Origin: an uncultured bacterium
Lineage (GTDB): Bacteria; Planctomycetota; UBA8742; UBA2392
Assembly (NCBI GenBank): GCA_938014885.1
Contig: CALLQI010000021.1
Location: 124,001 to 188,000 of the forward strand
Reading direction: 5' to 3'
Length of the DNA: 64,000 bases
Both the position numbers and the translations under genes were made by a program. This document shows positions 44,299 to 52,958 of this stretch, piece by piece (positions within the stretch are counted from its first letter, which is position 1; each line of letters opens with the position of its first letter). A model generated the notes under the pieces. It saw nothing but the letters and a program-made list of their open reading frames with translations, was not told the DNA's origin and did no database searches.

Positions 44299-45327
44299 TC
44301 AAACCTTCCTCAAGGCCTCCGCCAGTGCGTGGTAGGCACCGGCAGGGTCTTCCGTGTCCAGCAGCCCCGCGCTTACGGCCGCGTGACGTACACCCATGGA
44401 TGCCAACTGCACCACATTTGAAGGCGTGATGCCGCCGATGGCAAACACCGGCAGCTTAACAGCCTCTAGCGTGGCCCGGATCAGCTCCGGGGTGGCGTGA
44501 TATTGTACATCTTTGGTCGCCGTGGGGAACACTGCCCCCAGACCAATATAGTCAGCCCCTTCGGCCTCAGCGGTGCGGGCTTCGGCCGGGTTGTGGGTCG
44601 ATACCCCGACCAGCCTGGCGTGGCCGACCACGCGCCGGGCATCGCCGCAGGGCAGGTCATCCTGGCCGACGTGGACGCCGTCGGCCTGGGCCGCACGGGC
44701 AAGGTCGGCGCGGTCGTTGACGATCACGGCACCGCTGCCCTGCAGGCGGGCAGAAAGCTCGATGCAGATGCCGATCAGGGCGCGGTCGCCGGCGTCTTTC
44801 TCGCGTACTTGGAAAAGGCGCGCACCGGCCTCAATCAGCGAATCGGCCACCTCGCGCCAGGGGCGGCGGCACAGCGCGCGCGAGAACACGACCATCACCG
44901 GCGCCTCGTGCAGTACGCGGCGCAGGGGTGCCGCCACAAAAAGCTGCTGCTCGGCCTCATAGGCGCGGTACCGGGCCGAGGCGGCTTCGGGGGCGAGTTC
45001 GGGTGCTTGCGCGTACAGGGATTCTTCGATCACGCGTAGCGCTTCCTGTGCGCGTTTGATGCCCGCCCGGGCCATGTCTTCGGGACCGTTGCGGCGGGTG
45101 GCTTCGCCCTGCGGCCGCGCGCCGGCGTCGTTGGCGACGTCGCGGGCGGCCAGCAGCAGGTTTTCACCTACGCCGCTGGAAATGGCCTGCAGGTTGCGCC
45201 GTATGTCCTTGAGCAGGGTCGAGACGCGAGCGTCCTCGAGCACCAGCCGGGCGAACTCTTCACAGGCGCGGACGCCCTCACGGGCGCGGTTGAGATTGGC
45301 GTCGAGAATGCGAAGGGTATCAGTCAT
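44299..45327 (-). CDS. thiE: Thiamine-phosphate synthase with N-terminal ThiE-associated helical domain
   Basis: 342 residues. The C-terminal TIM barrel (about 140-342) joins the thiazole and pyrimidine phosphates to thiamine phosphate. Segments FQVREKDAGDR, VNDRADLARAAQADGVHVGQ, IGLGAVFPTATK and FAIGGITPSNV mark the pyrophosphate and substrate sites. The N-terminal 135 residues (LRILDANLNRAREGVRACEE) are the helical extension found in some planctomycete and cyanobacterial ThiE proteins. No TPP riboswitch was recognised in the 144-nt gap to purB, with which it is divergent. Confidence 0.92.
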   Translation of the reverse strand: MTDTLRILDANLNRAREGVRACEEFARLVLEDARVSTLLKDIRRNLQAISSGVGENLLLAARDVANDAGARPQGEATRRNGPEDMARAGIKRAQEALRVIEESLYAQAPELAPEAASARYRAYEAEQQLFVAAPLRRVLHEAPVMVVFSRALCRRPWREVADSLIEAGARLFQVREKDAGDRALIGICIELSARLQGSGAVIVNDRADLARAAQADGVHVGQDDLPCGDARRVVGHARLVGVSTHNPAEARTAEAEGADYIGLGAVFPTATKDVQYHATPELIRATLEAVKLPVFAIGGITPSNVVQLASMGVRHAAVSAGLLDTEDPAGAYHALAEALRKV

Positions 45328-45329
45328 AG

Positions 45330-45405
45330 TCGGTGCCCAGTGTTCAGTGCTCGGTGCCCCGTGCTCGGTGCCCAGTGCCTTTGCCTGTGACACGGCACTC
45401 GGGAC
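45330..45405. repeat. 14-nt tandem repeat and dispersed 13-mer between thiE and purB
   Basis: TCGGTGCCCAGTGC-type units occur three times (45330-45343, 45351-45364, 45365-45378), with a half unit between the first two. The CGGCACTCGGGAC at 45393-45405 is identical to the one at 5425-5437. The repeat fills the divergent promoter region of thiE and purB. Confidence 0.7.
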
Positions 45406-45471
45406 TCGCCTTCCGCCGAAACCCGAACGCCGAGTCTTGCATCCCTGCCGGCCTTTGCCTATTCCGTACTC

Positions 45472-46917
45472 GTGAGCAACGAACACGATACCTACCAGCA
45501 TCCTCTGACCGGGCGCTACGCCGCCCGCGAGATGCGTGAACTCTTTGGCAACCGCCGCCGCTTCGGCCTGTGGCGTCAACTGTGGCTGGCGCTGGCCGAA
45601 AGCGAACGCGAGCTTGGGTTAACGCAGATCACCGAGGCCGCGCTGGCAGAAATGCGCGCCCATCTCGTGCCGACCGACGCCGAGCTGGCCTCAGCGACCG
45701 AGTACGAAAAACAGTTCCGCCACGACGTAATGGCCCACGTTCACGCCTTCGGCGACGTGGCACCCAGCGCCAAGGCCATCATTCACCTCGGCGCAACAAG
45801 CTGCTTTGTGACCGACAACGCTGACCTGATCCTGATGCGCGACGGCATTCGCCTGCTGCTGAAGCGGCTGCGCGCGGTGATCGACGCCTTCGGCGAGTTT
45901 GCCTTGAAGCATGCCGACCAGCCTTGCCTTGGGGCCACGCACTTTCAGGTCGCGCAGCTCACGACGGTCGGCAAACGCGCGACACTCTGGCTGCAAGACC
46001 TCGTGGCCGATTACCACGAACTGTCGCGGCTTGAGGGCGCCATGCCGCTTCGCGGTGTGAAGGGCACTACCGGCACGCAGGCCAGCTTTCTGGAACTGTT
46101 TGACGGCAACGCCGAAAAAGTCGAAGAGCTTGAGCGCCGCGTGTGCCGCAAATTGGGGTTTGAAGGCGCGTTTGCAGTCACCGGCCAGACCTATCCTCGC
46201 AAGTACGACTACAACGTGCTGACTGCGCTGGCGGGCATCGGCGTGAGCGCGCACAAGCTGGCCACCGACATCCGCCTGCTGATGGGTCTGGGCGAGCTGG
46301 ACGAGCCGTTCGAAGAAAAGCAGATCGGCAGCAGTGCCATGGCCTACAAGCGCAACCCAATGCGCAGCGAGCGCACCTGCGCGATCGCCCGCTGGCTGAT
46401 CAACATCCCGGCCAACGCGGCGTTCACGGCCGCGGATCAATGGCTGGAGCGCACGCTCGACGACAGCGCCAACCGGCGCATGAGCATCCCGGAAGCGTTC
46501 CTGGCCGCCGACGTGGTCCTTAGCCTGCTGCACAACATCGGCACTGGCTTGCGCGCCAACGGGCCGGTGATTGCCGCGCGCGTGACCCGCGAGCTGCCGC
46601 TGATGGCCACCGAGGCAATCATCATGGCGGCCGTGCGCGCCGGCGGCGACCGGCAGGAGATTCACGAGGCGATCCGCGTACACAGCCACGCCGCGATCCG
46701 CCGCATGAAAGAAGAAGGCGCGCCGGATAACGACCTGATCTCGCGGTTGAAGGCCGACAAACTCTTCAGCGCGATCAGCGGCTCGCTTGACGGTATTCTT
46801 GACCCGTCAAGATTCGTGGGTCTCGCGCCACGCCAGACCAAACGCTACGTCGAAGAGCACGTGAAGCCGGTGCTCGCCCAAGGCGAATCCGCCAGCGGCG
46901 ACAAAGTCAGCGTCTAG
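45472..46917 (+). CDS. purB: Adenylosuccinate lyase
   Basis: 481 residues of the fumarase/aspartase superfamily. It splits SAICAR and adenylosuccinate in purine synthesis. The signature loop is SSAMAYKRNPMRSE (about 285-298), and the catalytic histidine region is LGATHFQVAQLTT, with GATSCFVTDNADL further up. Length and the DEPFEEKQIG segment fit the branch that includes the animal enzymes. The start is GTG at 45472 without a clear ribosome-binding site. Confidence 0.95.
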   Translation: MSNEHDTYQHPLTGRYAAREMRELFGNRRRFGLWRQLWLALAESERELGLTQITEAALAEMRAHLVPTDAELASATEYEKQFRHDVMAHVHAFGDVAPSAKAIIHLGATSCFVTDNADLILMRDGIRLLLKRLRAVIDAFGEFALKHADQPCLGATHFQVAQLTTVGKRATLWLQDLVADYHELSRLEGAMPLRGVKGTTGTQASFLELFDGNAEKVEELERRVCRKLGFEGAFAVTGQTYPRKYDYNVLTALAGIGVSAHKLATDIRLLMGLGELDEPFEEKQIGSSAMAYKRNPMRSERTCAIARWLINIPANAAFTAADQWLERTLDDSANRRMSIPEAFLAADVVLSLLHNIGTGLRANGPVIAARVTRELPLMATEAIIMAAVRAGGDRQEIHEAIRVHSHAAIRRMKEEGAPDNDLISRLKADKLFSAISGSLDGILDPSRFVGLAPRQTKRYVEEHVKPVLAQGESASGDKVSV

Positions 46918-46950
46918 CCGCGGGCGGTAACCCGGTTCACCCGCCACCGC

Positions 46951-47709
46951 CTAGCGATTGCGGTCTTCGTCTACCTTGATAAAGCGCATGAACTCGCGGA
47001 CCTTCTTTTCCACGCGATTGATGCGGAACACGTTGTCCACTACCAGCGATTTGTGCGCGTCGGCTCCCTGGCCGGGCTTGAAGATCAGGCGCCCGCCGCC
47101 AAACAGCAGAAACTCGAACACGTCAGGCAGCTCTTTTTCAACGGCCATGTTGATTGTGGCGTACTGGCGCTCGTCGCCGAGCAGCCCGTGCTTGTGCGTG
47201 AGCTGGTTCGGCGTCAGCACCCAGTAATCAAAGCGGGTGGTCACAAACGCCATCAGGAACAGCACCGACAGCAGCGCAGCCATCATGGCGTAGAAATTCG
47301 CGCTCATGTTGAGTTCGTTCTTCTCAAAGAAGCCGTAGATCGCGCCGTACACCTCAATGTCGCTTTGCAGGTCCCAGACCCACAGGCCCGCCAGGATCAG
47401 CAGCGTGGACGTGATGGTCGCGACAAAATTCGTGCGGCCGAAATCAAACGTCAGCACCAGCATGTTGAACCAGAACACCACAATCCACCACCAGCCCAGC
47501 GCCGAAGGGTCAATCACGGGCTCGTCGGTAACGCCGCCGCCGAAGAAGAAGAACAGCAGGCTCAGCATCATCACCGGCCACAGCAGTACGATCTTGGGGA
47601 AGGGGTGGATGACGATCTTGTCCACGACCTTCTCCTGGGCCGCCTGGGCCTTGGCTACGGCGACGGGGATGTCCTTCGGTTCCGGTTTGGGCTGGGGGGC
47701 GTCGGTCAT
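46951..47709 (-). CDS. Inner-membrane protein with PH-like cytoplasmic domain (252 aa)
   Basis: A soluble N-terminus (about 1-35), four hydrophobic segments (about 40-56, 73-90, 95-112, 142-162), then a C-terminal domain with FDYWVLTPNQLTHKHGLL and KSLVVDNVFRINRVE. That alternation of strands resembles the bacterial PH-like domain (DUF304 type), which is tentative. The ribosome-binding site is AGGAGA. It may be the last gene of a three-gene unit with the next two upstream. Confidence 0.7.
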   Translation of the reverse strand: MTDAPQPKPEPKDIPVAVAKAQAAQEKVVDKIVIHPFPKIVLLWPVMMLSLLFFFFGGGVTDEPVIDPSALGWWWIVVFWFNMLVLTFDFGRTNFVATITSTLLILAGLWVWDLQSDIEVYGAIYGFFEKNELNMSANFYAMMAALLSVLFLMAFVTTRFDYWVLTPNQLTHKHGLLGDERQYATINMAVEKELPDVFEFLLFGGGRLIFKPGQGADAHKSLVVDNVFRINRVEKKVREFMRFIKVDEDRNR

Positions 47710-47765
47710 GTTCGTCTCCTGGTCGCGTGCAGTGTAGTCACAGTCCGGCGGTGAATACAGTGCCG

Positions 47766-49031
47766 CTATTCAGGCATGGAGAGGTACGGAACGAAGATGT
47801 AGCCCTCGTCGCGAATTGACTCGCGGGTCTTTTCGTCGGTCACGTACTTGCCGTGCAGCTCTTTCATCAGCGCCAACTGCTGGCGGCCGCTTACCATGAC
47901 CTCGCGTGTCTTTAGCACCGCCATCTCGCGTGCGGCACGGGGGCCGATCTGCGCGCCAAGGCCGTCAAGCCAGGCCTCAAAGGCGAATGCGGCGGCGTCT
48001 ATCTGGTCGCGCGGAATCTTAAAGTGTTCCGTGAAACGACCTTTCAGCATCTCGAGCAATTCTTCGCGCGTGGCCGCCGGCACATGCCCCGGCCCGTACA
48101 CGAAGATCAGCGACGCCCCATACAGGTCCATGCGGATGTAGCCCTCAGATTCCGGCGGGCTGGCGATGCGGCGCTGGCGCTCGTCGGTGACCTTGAACAT
48201 CTCGGCCCGGAACCACTCGAGCAGGTCGGCCTCATCGAGCTGTTTTTCCAGTTCAAAGGTGGCGTCGGTGTAGCGCGCGTTCACGTCGGCCCACTTCTGG
48301 TCGTACTCTTCACCCAGCTTGGCTAGCGCGGCCTTTTGATTGTCGCTGAGCGGCATGTTGGCGCTTTCGAGTTGCGCGGCCAGTATGTTCACGGCGTTGA
48401 AGGGGTGCGCGAACTCGCCGTTCATGGCGGCGTTGCTGGGAAGCTTGCCGATGATCGGCCCGTAGTGTTCCACCAGCACGCGGTTCAATTCACCCGCGCG
48501 GCGCTGCTTGGCCGGGTCAACGTCCTGGCCGTTGTGCACGGCGACGGCGATTTCGCGCACCAGTTCGGTCATTTCGCGGTAGGTGCTGCCGACGCGGTCC
48601 CAGTCGGCCTCGCGCAGGCCGCGTTCTTCAGACCATTTGCCCCAGGCGACCTTGATGTTGTTGGCGGCTGGGGCGTTGGCTTGCGATTCAAGCTCGGCGA
48701 TGCGGGCATTCAGGCCGTCAATTGTGGTCTTGGACTCAGTTTCAAGCCGCGTGAGTTTGCCGCGCTCATTGTCGCGTGCGGTTTCCGCGTCGGCCAGCTT
48801 GGCTTTCAGCCGCTGGATCTCGGCCGCGTGTTCGGTATCGGTTGCAGGGTCGTCGTTGCGGCCGGTAAGCGGGCCGTCGTCAGGCTTGCCGGTGTCGGTC
48901 TCGCTGCTCAGGTTGCCGGGGTTGCCTGCCGGCGCGCGCTCGTTGCTGTTGTTCAGCACGGCCATCGTGATAAAGGTGCCAAGTACCGCGCCGCCGATGG
49001 CGCCGATCAAGCCTGTGACTTCCGGTTTCAT
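47766..49031 (-). CDS. Membrane-anchored coiled-coil protein of unknown function (421 aa)
   Basis: An N-terminal hydrophobic segment (about 6-26) anchors the chain. A Gly/Asn/Asp-rich linker is followed by a coiled coil (about 65-117; EIQRLKAKLADAETARDNER). The C-terminal 300 residues are helical, with a strand-rich insert around YIRMDLYGASLIFVYGPGHV. It is exported rather than lipid-anchored. The ribosome-binding site is GGGAGA. It starts 21 nt after the lipoprotein gene, and both have an anchor plus coiled-coil design, so they may form a complex. Confidence 0.7.
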   Translation of the reverse strand: MKPEVTGLIGAIGGAVLGTFITMAVLNNSNERAPAGNPGNLSSETDTGKPDDGPLTGRNDDPATDTEHAAEIQRLKAKLADAETARDNERGKLTRLETESKTTIDGLNARIAELESQANAPAANNIKVAWGKWSEERGLREADWDRVGSTYREMTELVREIAVAVHNGQDVDPAKQRRAGELNRVLVEHYGPIIGKLPSNAAMNGEFAHPFNAVNILAAQLESANMPLSDNQKAALAKLGEEYDQKWADVNARYTDATFELEKQLDEADLLEWFRAEMFKVTDERQRRIASPPESEGYIRMDLYGASLIFVYGPGHVPAATREELLEMLKGRFTEHFKIPRDQIDAAAFAFEAWLDGLGAQIGPRAAREMAVLKTREVMVSGRQQLALMKELHGKYVTDEKTRESIRDEGYIFVPYLSMPE

Positions 49032-49052
49032 GCCGTCTCCCGATTCTGCGGC

Positions 49053-50021
49053 CTATTCGCCGCTGATGGCCTTTTCGATGGCGGCCTTTTCAGCCAGCAG
49101 TTCCGCGTTGCGTGGCGCGAGGTCAAGTCCTGCCTGGGCCTTGGCCATCGCGTTGTCGTACTTCTTTTGCACGCGGTACCACTTGGCGTAGGCGGTATAG
49201 ATGTCGGCAAATCGGTCTTCCCATGCCATGTTGGCCTGCATCGCCAGTGCGCGGTCCATGTCTTTGCCGGCCTGCGTGAACTCGGGCGCGAAGCTGGGAT
49301 AGCCGGCCTTCATCAGCGCGATGAAGTGCAGCGCGTCGTAGAACTCGGCATCCAATTCTTGTGCCGTGCCCGCCTCCTTCATGATCTCGGCCGCCAGGGC
49401 ACCCTGCTTCATGATGTCGTCGCTGACGTCCGCAAAGCGCGACACCAGCGCGTTGGCCAGCCCCAGCCGGGCGTGCTTGTTTTCGGGTTCGGCTTTGGCC
49501 CATTCGCGCATTTCGGCAATCACACGATCGCGGGTTTCTTTGTTGGCCTGGAACAGCAGTCCCAGCAGCTCATCGCGCTGGGCGCCGGTGCCGCTGTCGG
49601 TCTTAAGGTTGGGCAGCAGCGAGTTGATCCGGCGCAGCACTTCTTCCGGCGCGGGCTTGGCCTCTACTTCGGTGGGGGACTTGGCCGTGTTGTCCTCAAC
49701 TCCGGCCGCCGGCGCGGCGGGTGCTTGGTGTTCCTTCGGTGTCAGTTCTCTCACGCGGTCTGTCAGTTGCTTCACCGCGTCGGCCAGTTCATCCACGCGC
49801 GGGTCCGGTGCCGGTGCTGCAGGCTTGGCGTTCGCGAGCTTGGCCAGTTCATCCTCAAGGCGCTGGGCCTTGGCGGTTGCCTCATCAGAGCGTCGTTCGG
49901 CCTGTGCGAGCCGCGTCTCAAGGGCTGCCAGCTTGTGGCCATCGGCGTCCGGCGTCTTTTGCTCGCAGGCGATCAGCAACAGCGAAAGCACAAACAGCGC
50001 GGGAATGAACAGGTGTTTCAT
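49053..50021 (-). CDS. Lipoprotein with coiled coil and helical repeats (322 aa)
   Basis: Signal peptide MKHLFIPALFVLSLLLIAC with lipobox LIAC. A coiled coil covers about residues 28-95 (LAALETRLAQAERRSDEATA). A helical C-terminal part (about 130-322) has TPR-like pattern, for example AKWYRVQKKYDNAMAKAQAG. Predicted periplasmic, held to a membrane. The ribosome-binding site is GGAGA. It is the first of the two-gene unit with the anchored protein downstream. Confidence 0.75.
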   Translation of the reverse strand: MKHLFIPALFVLSLLLIACEQKTPDADGHKLAALETRLAQAERRSDEATAKAQRLEDELAKLANAKPAAPAPDPRVDELADAVKQLTDRVRELTPKEHQAPAAPAAGVEDNTAKSPTEVEAKPAPEEVLRRINSLLPNLKTDSGTGAQRDELLGLLFQANKETRDRVIAEMREWAKAEPENKHARLGLANALVSRFADVSDDIMKQGALAAEIMKEAGTAQELDAEFYDALHFIALMKAGYPSFAPEFTQAGKDMDRALAMQANMAWEDRFADIYTAYAKWYRVQKKYDNAMAKAQAGLDLAPRNAELLAEKAAIEKAISGE

Positions 50022-50155
50022 GTTGGTCTCCGGGACGCAGTTTATTGCGCAAAGGCGGCCGCGCGTTTGCAATGTGCCCCGCCCTTTGTAATGCCCGCCT
50101 CGCACAGCACGCCCAAAGCCGGTGCGTTCACAGTAGATGATTTCAATGTGCCTGC

Positions 50156-50161
50156 TACCCT
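50156..50161 (+). promoter_or_regulatory. Possible leaderless -10 element (TACCCT) of the cytochrome gene
   Basis: TACCCT is followed by exactly 6 nt (GCCGCC) and the ATG at 50168. Only three positions match the consensus, but the spacing is that of the stronger sites. Confidence 0.3.
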
Positions 50162-50167
50162 GCCGCC

Positions 50168-52405
50168 ATGAAGCACGTCCCGATGATCGTGATCTCGCTG
50201 CTGACCGGGCTGCTCGTGCTGACGCTGCTGCTGGATCCGCGCGTTGACCACTACGATTCCACGTACGACCCGCAGGCCACCAAGGCCGAAATCGACCGCT
50301 GGTTTGCCGACCTGCGTGACTTCCGCAAGTCGCCCACGTACGCGCGCTTCGGACACAACCCGCCTGAAGACCCGCTGGGCAAGCCGGACTTCGCGGCAAC
50401 ATACGTATTCGGCAAGTTCGCCTACGAGGTGCAGTTGCAGATCCGCGGCAATCGCATGCACTACATCAGTTGGGGCGTTGACCAGCAGGTGGACGGCGGG
50501 GCGTGGTACTCGGTGGGCGAAGGCACGTTGCAGGAAAACGGCGAATGGTTCAGCGTGTGGTCGTGCCTTGATCTCAGCCGCGAGGTCAGCAATGGCGGCG
50601 GCGCGTGGTTCCGCTTCAACCGCGACCGCAGCCGCATTGACGTGCGCTACTACCACGACACGCTGCCCTTCGGCAACCGCCCCGTGGAACTGGGCGAGGC
50701 CGTGTTGAAAGAACGCCACAACCCCAACATCCCGCTTGAGGGGCGAGTCCCCACCTTCACGCCCACGGTCACAGCACCGCAGGATGAACCCTTCGCGTTG
50801 TGGGGTCGCGTCGTCGATGAAACCGGTGCCGGTGTCGAAGGTGCAGCCGTGAAGCGCCGCGCCGCCGGCAGGATCGAGACCGTCACCAACTCGCGCGGCT
50901 TTTTCAAGCTGGAACTCGATCAGCTTGAGGCGCTGACTCTGGTGACCGCCGGCAAGCTCGGCTACGTGAACGGGATCGTGACGCTCGAGCAAGAGGCCGC
51001 GTTCCGCAGCATCGGCCCAGACGGGCAGGTCAGCGCGCTGGCCACGATCACGCTGCGCAAGATGAGCCCCATCGACCACCGCGACTACAACTGGATCGCG
51101 CCCGACCACACGCCCCGCAGCACCTATTCGCCCGAGAACCACATGAACTGCGGCAACTGCCACCGCCGCGAATACGACCACTGGCGCACCTCGCGCCATG
51201 CCAGCATGGCCCGCAACCCCTGGACGCGCGCGGCGTTTGAGAAGGACGCGCGGCCTCACGCGTTGGCGCAGGGCAACGCGACCGACGAGTGCACGCCCTG
51301 TCATTCGCCCAGCCTGGCTTCAACACTGGGGCAGTTCTCGTTGCATGGCACCACACTGCTTGATGCCCACGGTGTGCACCTGAGCGGCAATCACTGCGAT
51401 TTCTGCCATAAGATCGAGAGTGTGCCCAACCCGTATGCAGCCGGCGTCAACGGCAGCCTGCGCCTGCTGAGGCCGGACCCGCACGACGACACCTTCCCCG
51501 GCCCGGTGAAGCGCGTGTTCGGTCCGCTGCCTGATGTTTCGTACCTTTACATGGGAGCCGGCTACAACCCGATCTTTGAGATGGGTGTGCTGTGCGCGTC
51601 GTGCCACGAACACAAGACCGAGTCAGGCCTTGTCGGCCAGGGCACCTGGAGCGAATGGCAGCGCACGCGCTACGCCAAGCCGGGCGCGGACTACAAAGAG
51701 TGCCAGGATTGCCACATGCCCGAGTACTCGCGAACGGGCCGCATCCAGCAGATTCTGGGGCCCGACGGCAAGATGATGACGATTAACGTCGGCGGTGATC
51801 TTACGCAGGCTGAACTCGACGGCGGCGGCGTTGCCATCGCGCGCTTCGCCACGCGCTTCCGGCCACTGAGTGAAGGCCACAAGCACGCCTTTGTCGGAAG
51901 TGAAGACGTGGCCTTCCTCAAAGCTGGCGTGAAAATGAATGTCGAAACGCAGCGCTTCGAAACCGGGTTGCGGGTGGTGGTGGCGCTTGAGAATGTCGGC
52001 GCCGGCCACGCGATCCCGACCGGCCACGGCCTGAAGCGCTACGTGCTGGGGGTGACCGGTTTTGCGAACGGCGTCGCGCTGGAAAGCAGCGAAGGTCTGC
52101 CCGCCGATGAGCGTGTCGGTGAAACGGCGACCGCGACCCAGGGCGCGCTGATCGGGCGCCGATTCGCGGAAGATTGGGCCACGCCCTACTGGCGCGCCGC
52201 GCGTGAAGTGGAAGACACCCGCTTGTGGCCGGACGAGCCCAGCATTTTCATCTTCGACCTGCCCGGCGCGACCGAGGCCGAGGTGAAGCTGGTGTTGCGC
52301 CGCGGCTCACCGGCGTTGCTGCGTGAACACGGCATGCCCATGGCTTCCGGCCTCGCGGGGGGCGGCAAGCTGGACACGCTGGTGCACCGCTGGCGCGGCA
52401 AGTAG
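50168..52405 (+). CDS. Pentaheme c-type cytochrome with regulatory-like beta domain (745 aa)
   Basis: An N-terminal anchor (about 5-22) targets it to the periplasm. Five CxxCH heme sites are visible: CGNCH (about 328), CTPCH (375), CDFCH (410), CASCH (476) and CQDCH (512). A carboxypeptidase-regulatory-like beta domain (about 208-290; LWGRVVDETGAGVEGAAVKR) precedes the hemes. The spacing and GHAIPTGH near residue 615 resemble the cytochrome c554/hydroxylamine-oxidoreductase-like group, without its catalytic tyrosine being identifiable. It should carry electrons in the periplasm. No maturation or partner redox gene is beside it. Confidence 0.85.
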   Translation: MKHVPMIVISLLTGLLVLTLLLDPRVDHYDSTYDPQATKAEIDRWFADLRDFRKSPTYARFGHNPPEDPLGKPDFAATYVFGKFAYEVQLQIRGNRMHYISWGVDQQVDGGAWYSVGEGTLQENGEWFSVWSCLDLSREVSNGGGAWFRFNRDRSRIDVRYYHDTLPFGNRPVELGEAVLKERHNPNIPLEGRVPTFTPTVTAPQDEPFALWGRVVDETGAGVEGAAVKRRAAGRIETVTNSRGFFKLELDQLEALTLVTAGKLGYVNGIVTLEQEAAFRSIGPDGQVSALATITLRKMSPIDHRDYNWIAPDHTPRSTYSPENHMNCGNCHRREYDHWRTSRHASMARNPWTRAAFEKDARPHALAQGNATDECTPCHSPSLASTLGQFSLHGTTLLDAHGVHLSGNHCDFCHKIESVPNPYAAGVNGSLRLLRPDPHDDTFPGPVKRVFGPLPDVSYLYMGAGYNPIFEMGVLCASCHEHKTESGLVGQGTWSEWQRTRYAKPGADYKECQDCHMPEYSRTGRIQQILGPDGKMMTINVGGDLTQAELDGGGVAIARFATRFRPLSEGHKHAFVGSEDVAFLKAGVKMNVETQRFETGLRVVVALENVGAGHAIPTGHGLKRYVLGVTGFANGVALESSEGLPADERVGETATATQGALIGRRFAEDWATPYWRAAREVEDTRLWPDEPSIFIFDLPGATEAEVKLVLRRGSPALLREHGMPMASGLAGGGKLDTLVHRWRGK

Positions 52406-52435
52406 GTCTAGGCTGTATCGAGACATGGCGAGCGT

Positions 52436-52441
52436 TATAAT
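52436..52441 (+). promoter_or_regulatory. Perfect -10 element (TATAAT) 6 nt before clpS: leaderless promoter
   Basis: A consensus TATAAT is followed by CGTGGC and the ATG at 52448. The expected transcription start is the A of the start codon. There is no room for a Shine-Dalgarno sequence, and no clear -35 was found. Confidence 0.6.
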
Positions 52442-52447
52442 CGTGGC

Positions 52448-52792
52448 ATGACCTCGAGAGTGCCGCCTGACGACAACGACGAAACAAGCGCCCCGGAGAC
52501 CGGCACCGATTTCAATGGGGCTGAAGACCCGACGGTGATTTCGGCCAAGGTGCGCATTGTGTTCCACGACGACGACCAGACGCCGCCGGACTTCGTGTAC
52601 TACCTTCTGGAAACATTCCTGGGCTACGACGAAGATGCATCGCGCGAGCTGGTGAAGCGCCTGGGCACCGAGAAGCGCGTGCTGGTCGCTGAATTGAACG
52701 CCACGGCGGCAGAGCTGGCCATGCAGCGCATCACGCGTACGGCCAAGCAATCCGGTTACCCCTTCAAGGCAACCATCGAACATCAGGCCTGA
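52448..52792 (+). CDS. clpS: Divergent ClpS-family adaptor
   Basis: 114 residues: an acidic disordered start (about 1-30) and a ClpS fold (about 32-112) with HDDDQTPPDFVYYLLETFLG. ClpS hands N-degron proteins to the ClpA or ClpC unfoldase. Compared with the Escherichia coli protein, the N-degron asparagine before DYTP appears as Asp, and the pocket histidine in AVHYQGKA appears as Leu (VKRLGTEKR). So binding of N-degrons may be changed or lost. No clpA is nearby. It has a consensus -10 box directly before the start. Confidence 0.8.
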   Translation: MTSRVPPDDNDETSAPETGTDFNGAEDPTVISAKVRIVFHDDDQTPPDFVYYLLETFLGYDEDASRELVKRLGTEKRVLVAELNATAAELAMQRITRTAKQSGYPFKATIEHQA

Positions 52793-52814
52793 CTGGTAGC
52801 GCGAGGCCGGGAGC

Positions 52815-52890
52815 GCCGGCTTCTGGCCGGCATCTGCCGTGGCCGTCCCGGCCACGGCCTGCACGGCGCCCGCGGGCCGGAGGCCGCGCG
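52815..52890. repeat. Hairpin array after clpS
   Basis: GCCGGC-ttctg-GCCGGC (52815-52831), GCCGTGGCC-gtccc-GGCCACGGC (52836-52858) and an imperfect CCCGCGGGCC-gga-GGCCGCGCGGG (about 52868-52891). The last two carry the same loops as the arrays at 34.5 and 35.6 kb. They lie between convergent genes and could end transcription from both. Confidence 0.75.
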
Positions 52891-52958
52891 GGATTTGCCG
52901 GCGAGACGCCAGCGCTCTCAGCGGCAACACGAGCGGCCAGGATGGCCGCGGGTTTGTT

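Noticed and set aside
45328..45471. TPP riboswitch before thiE
   Set aside because: The CTGAGA and related conserved strings are absent. The gap is filled by GTGCCC-type repeats.
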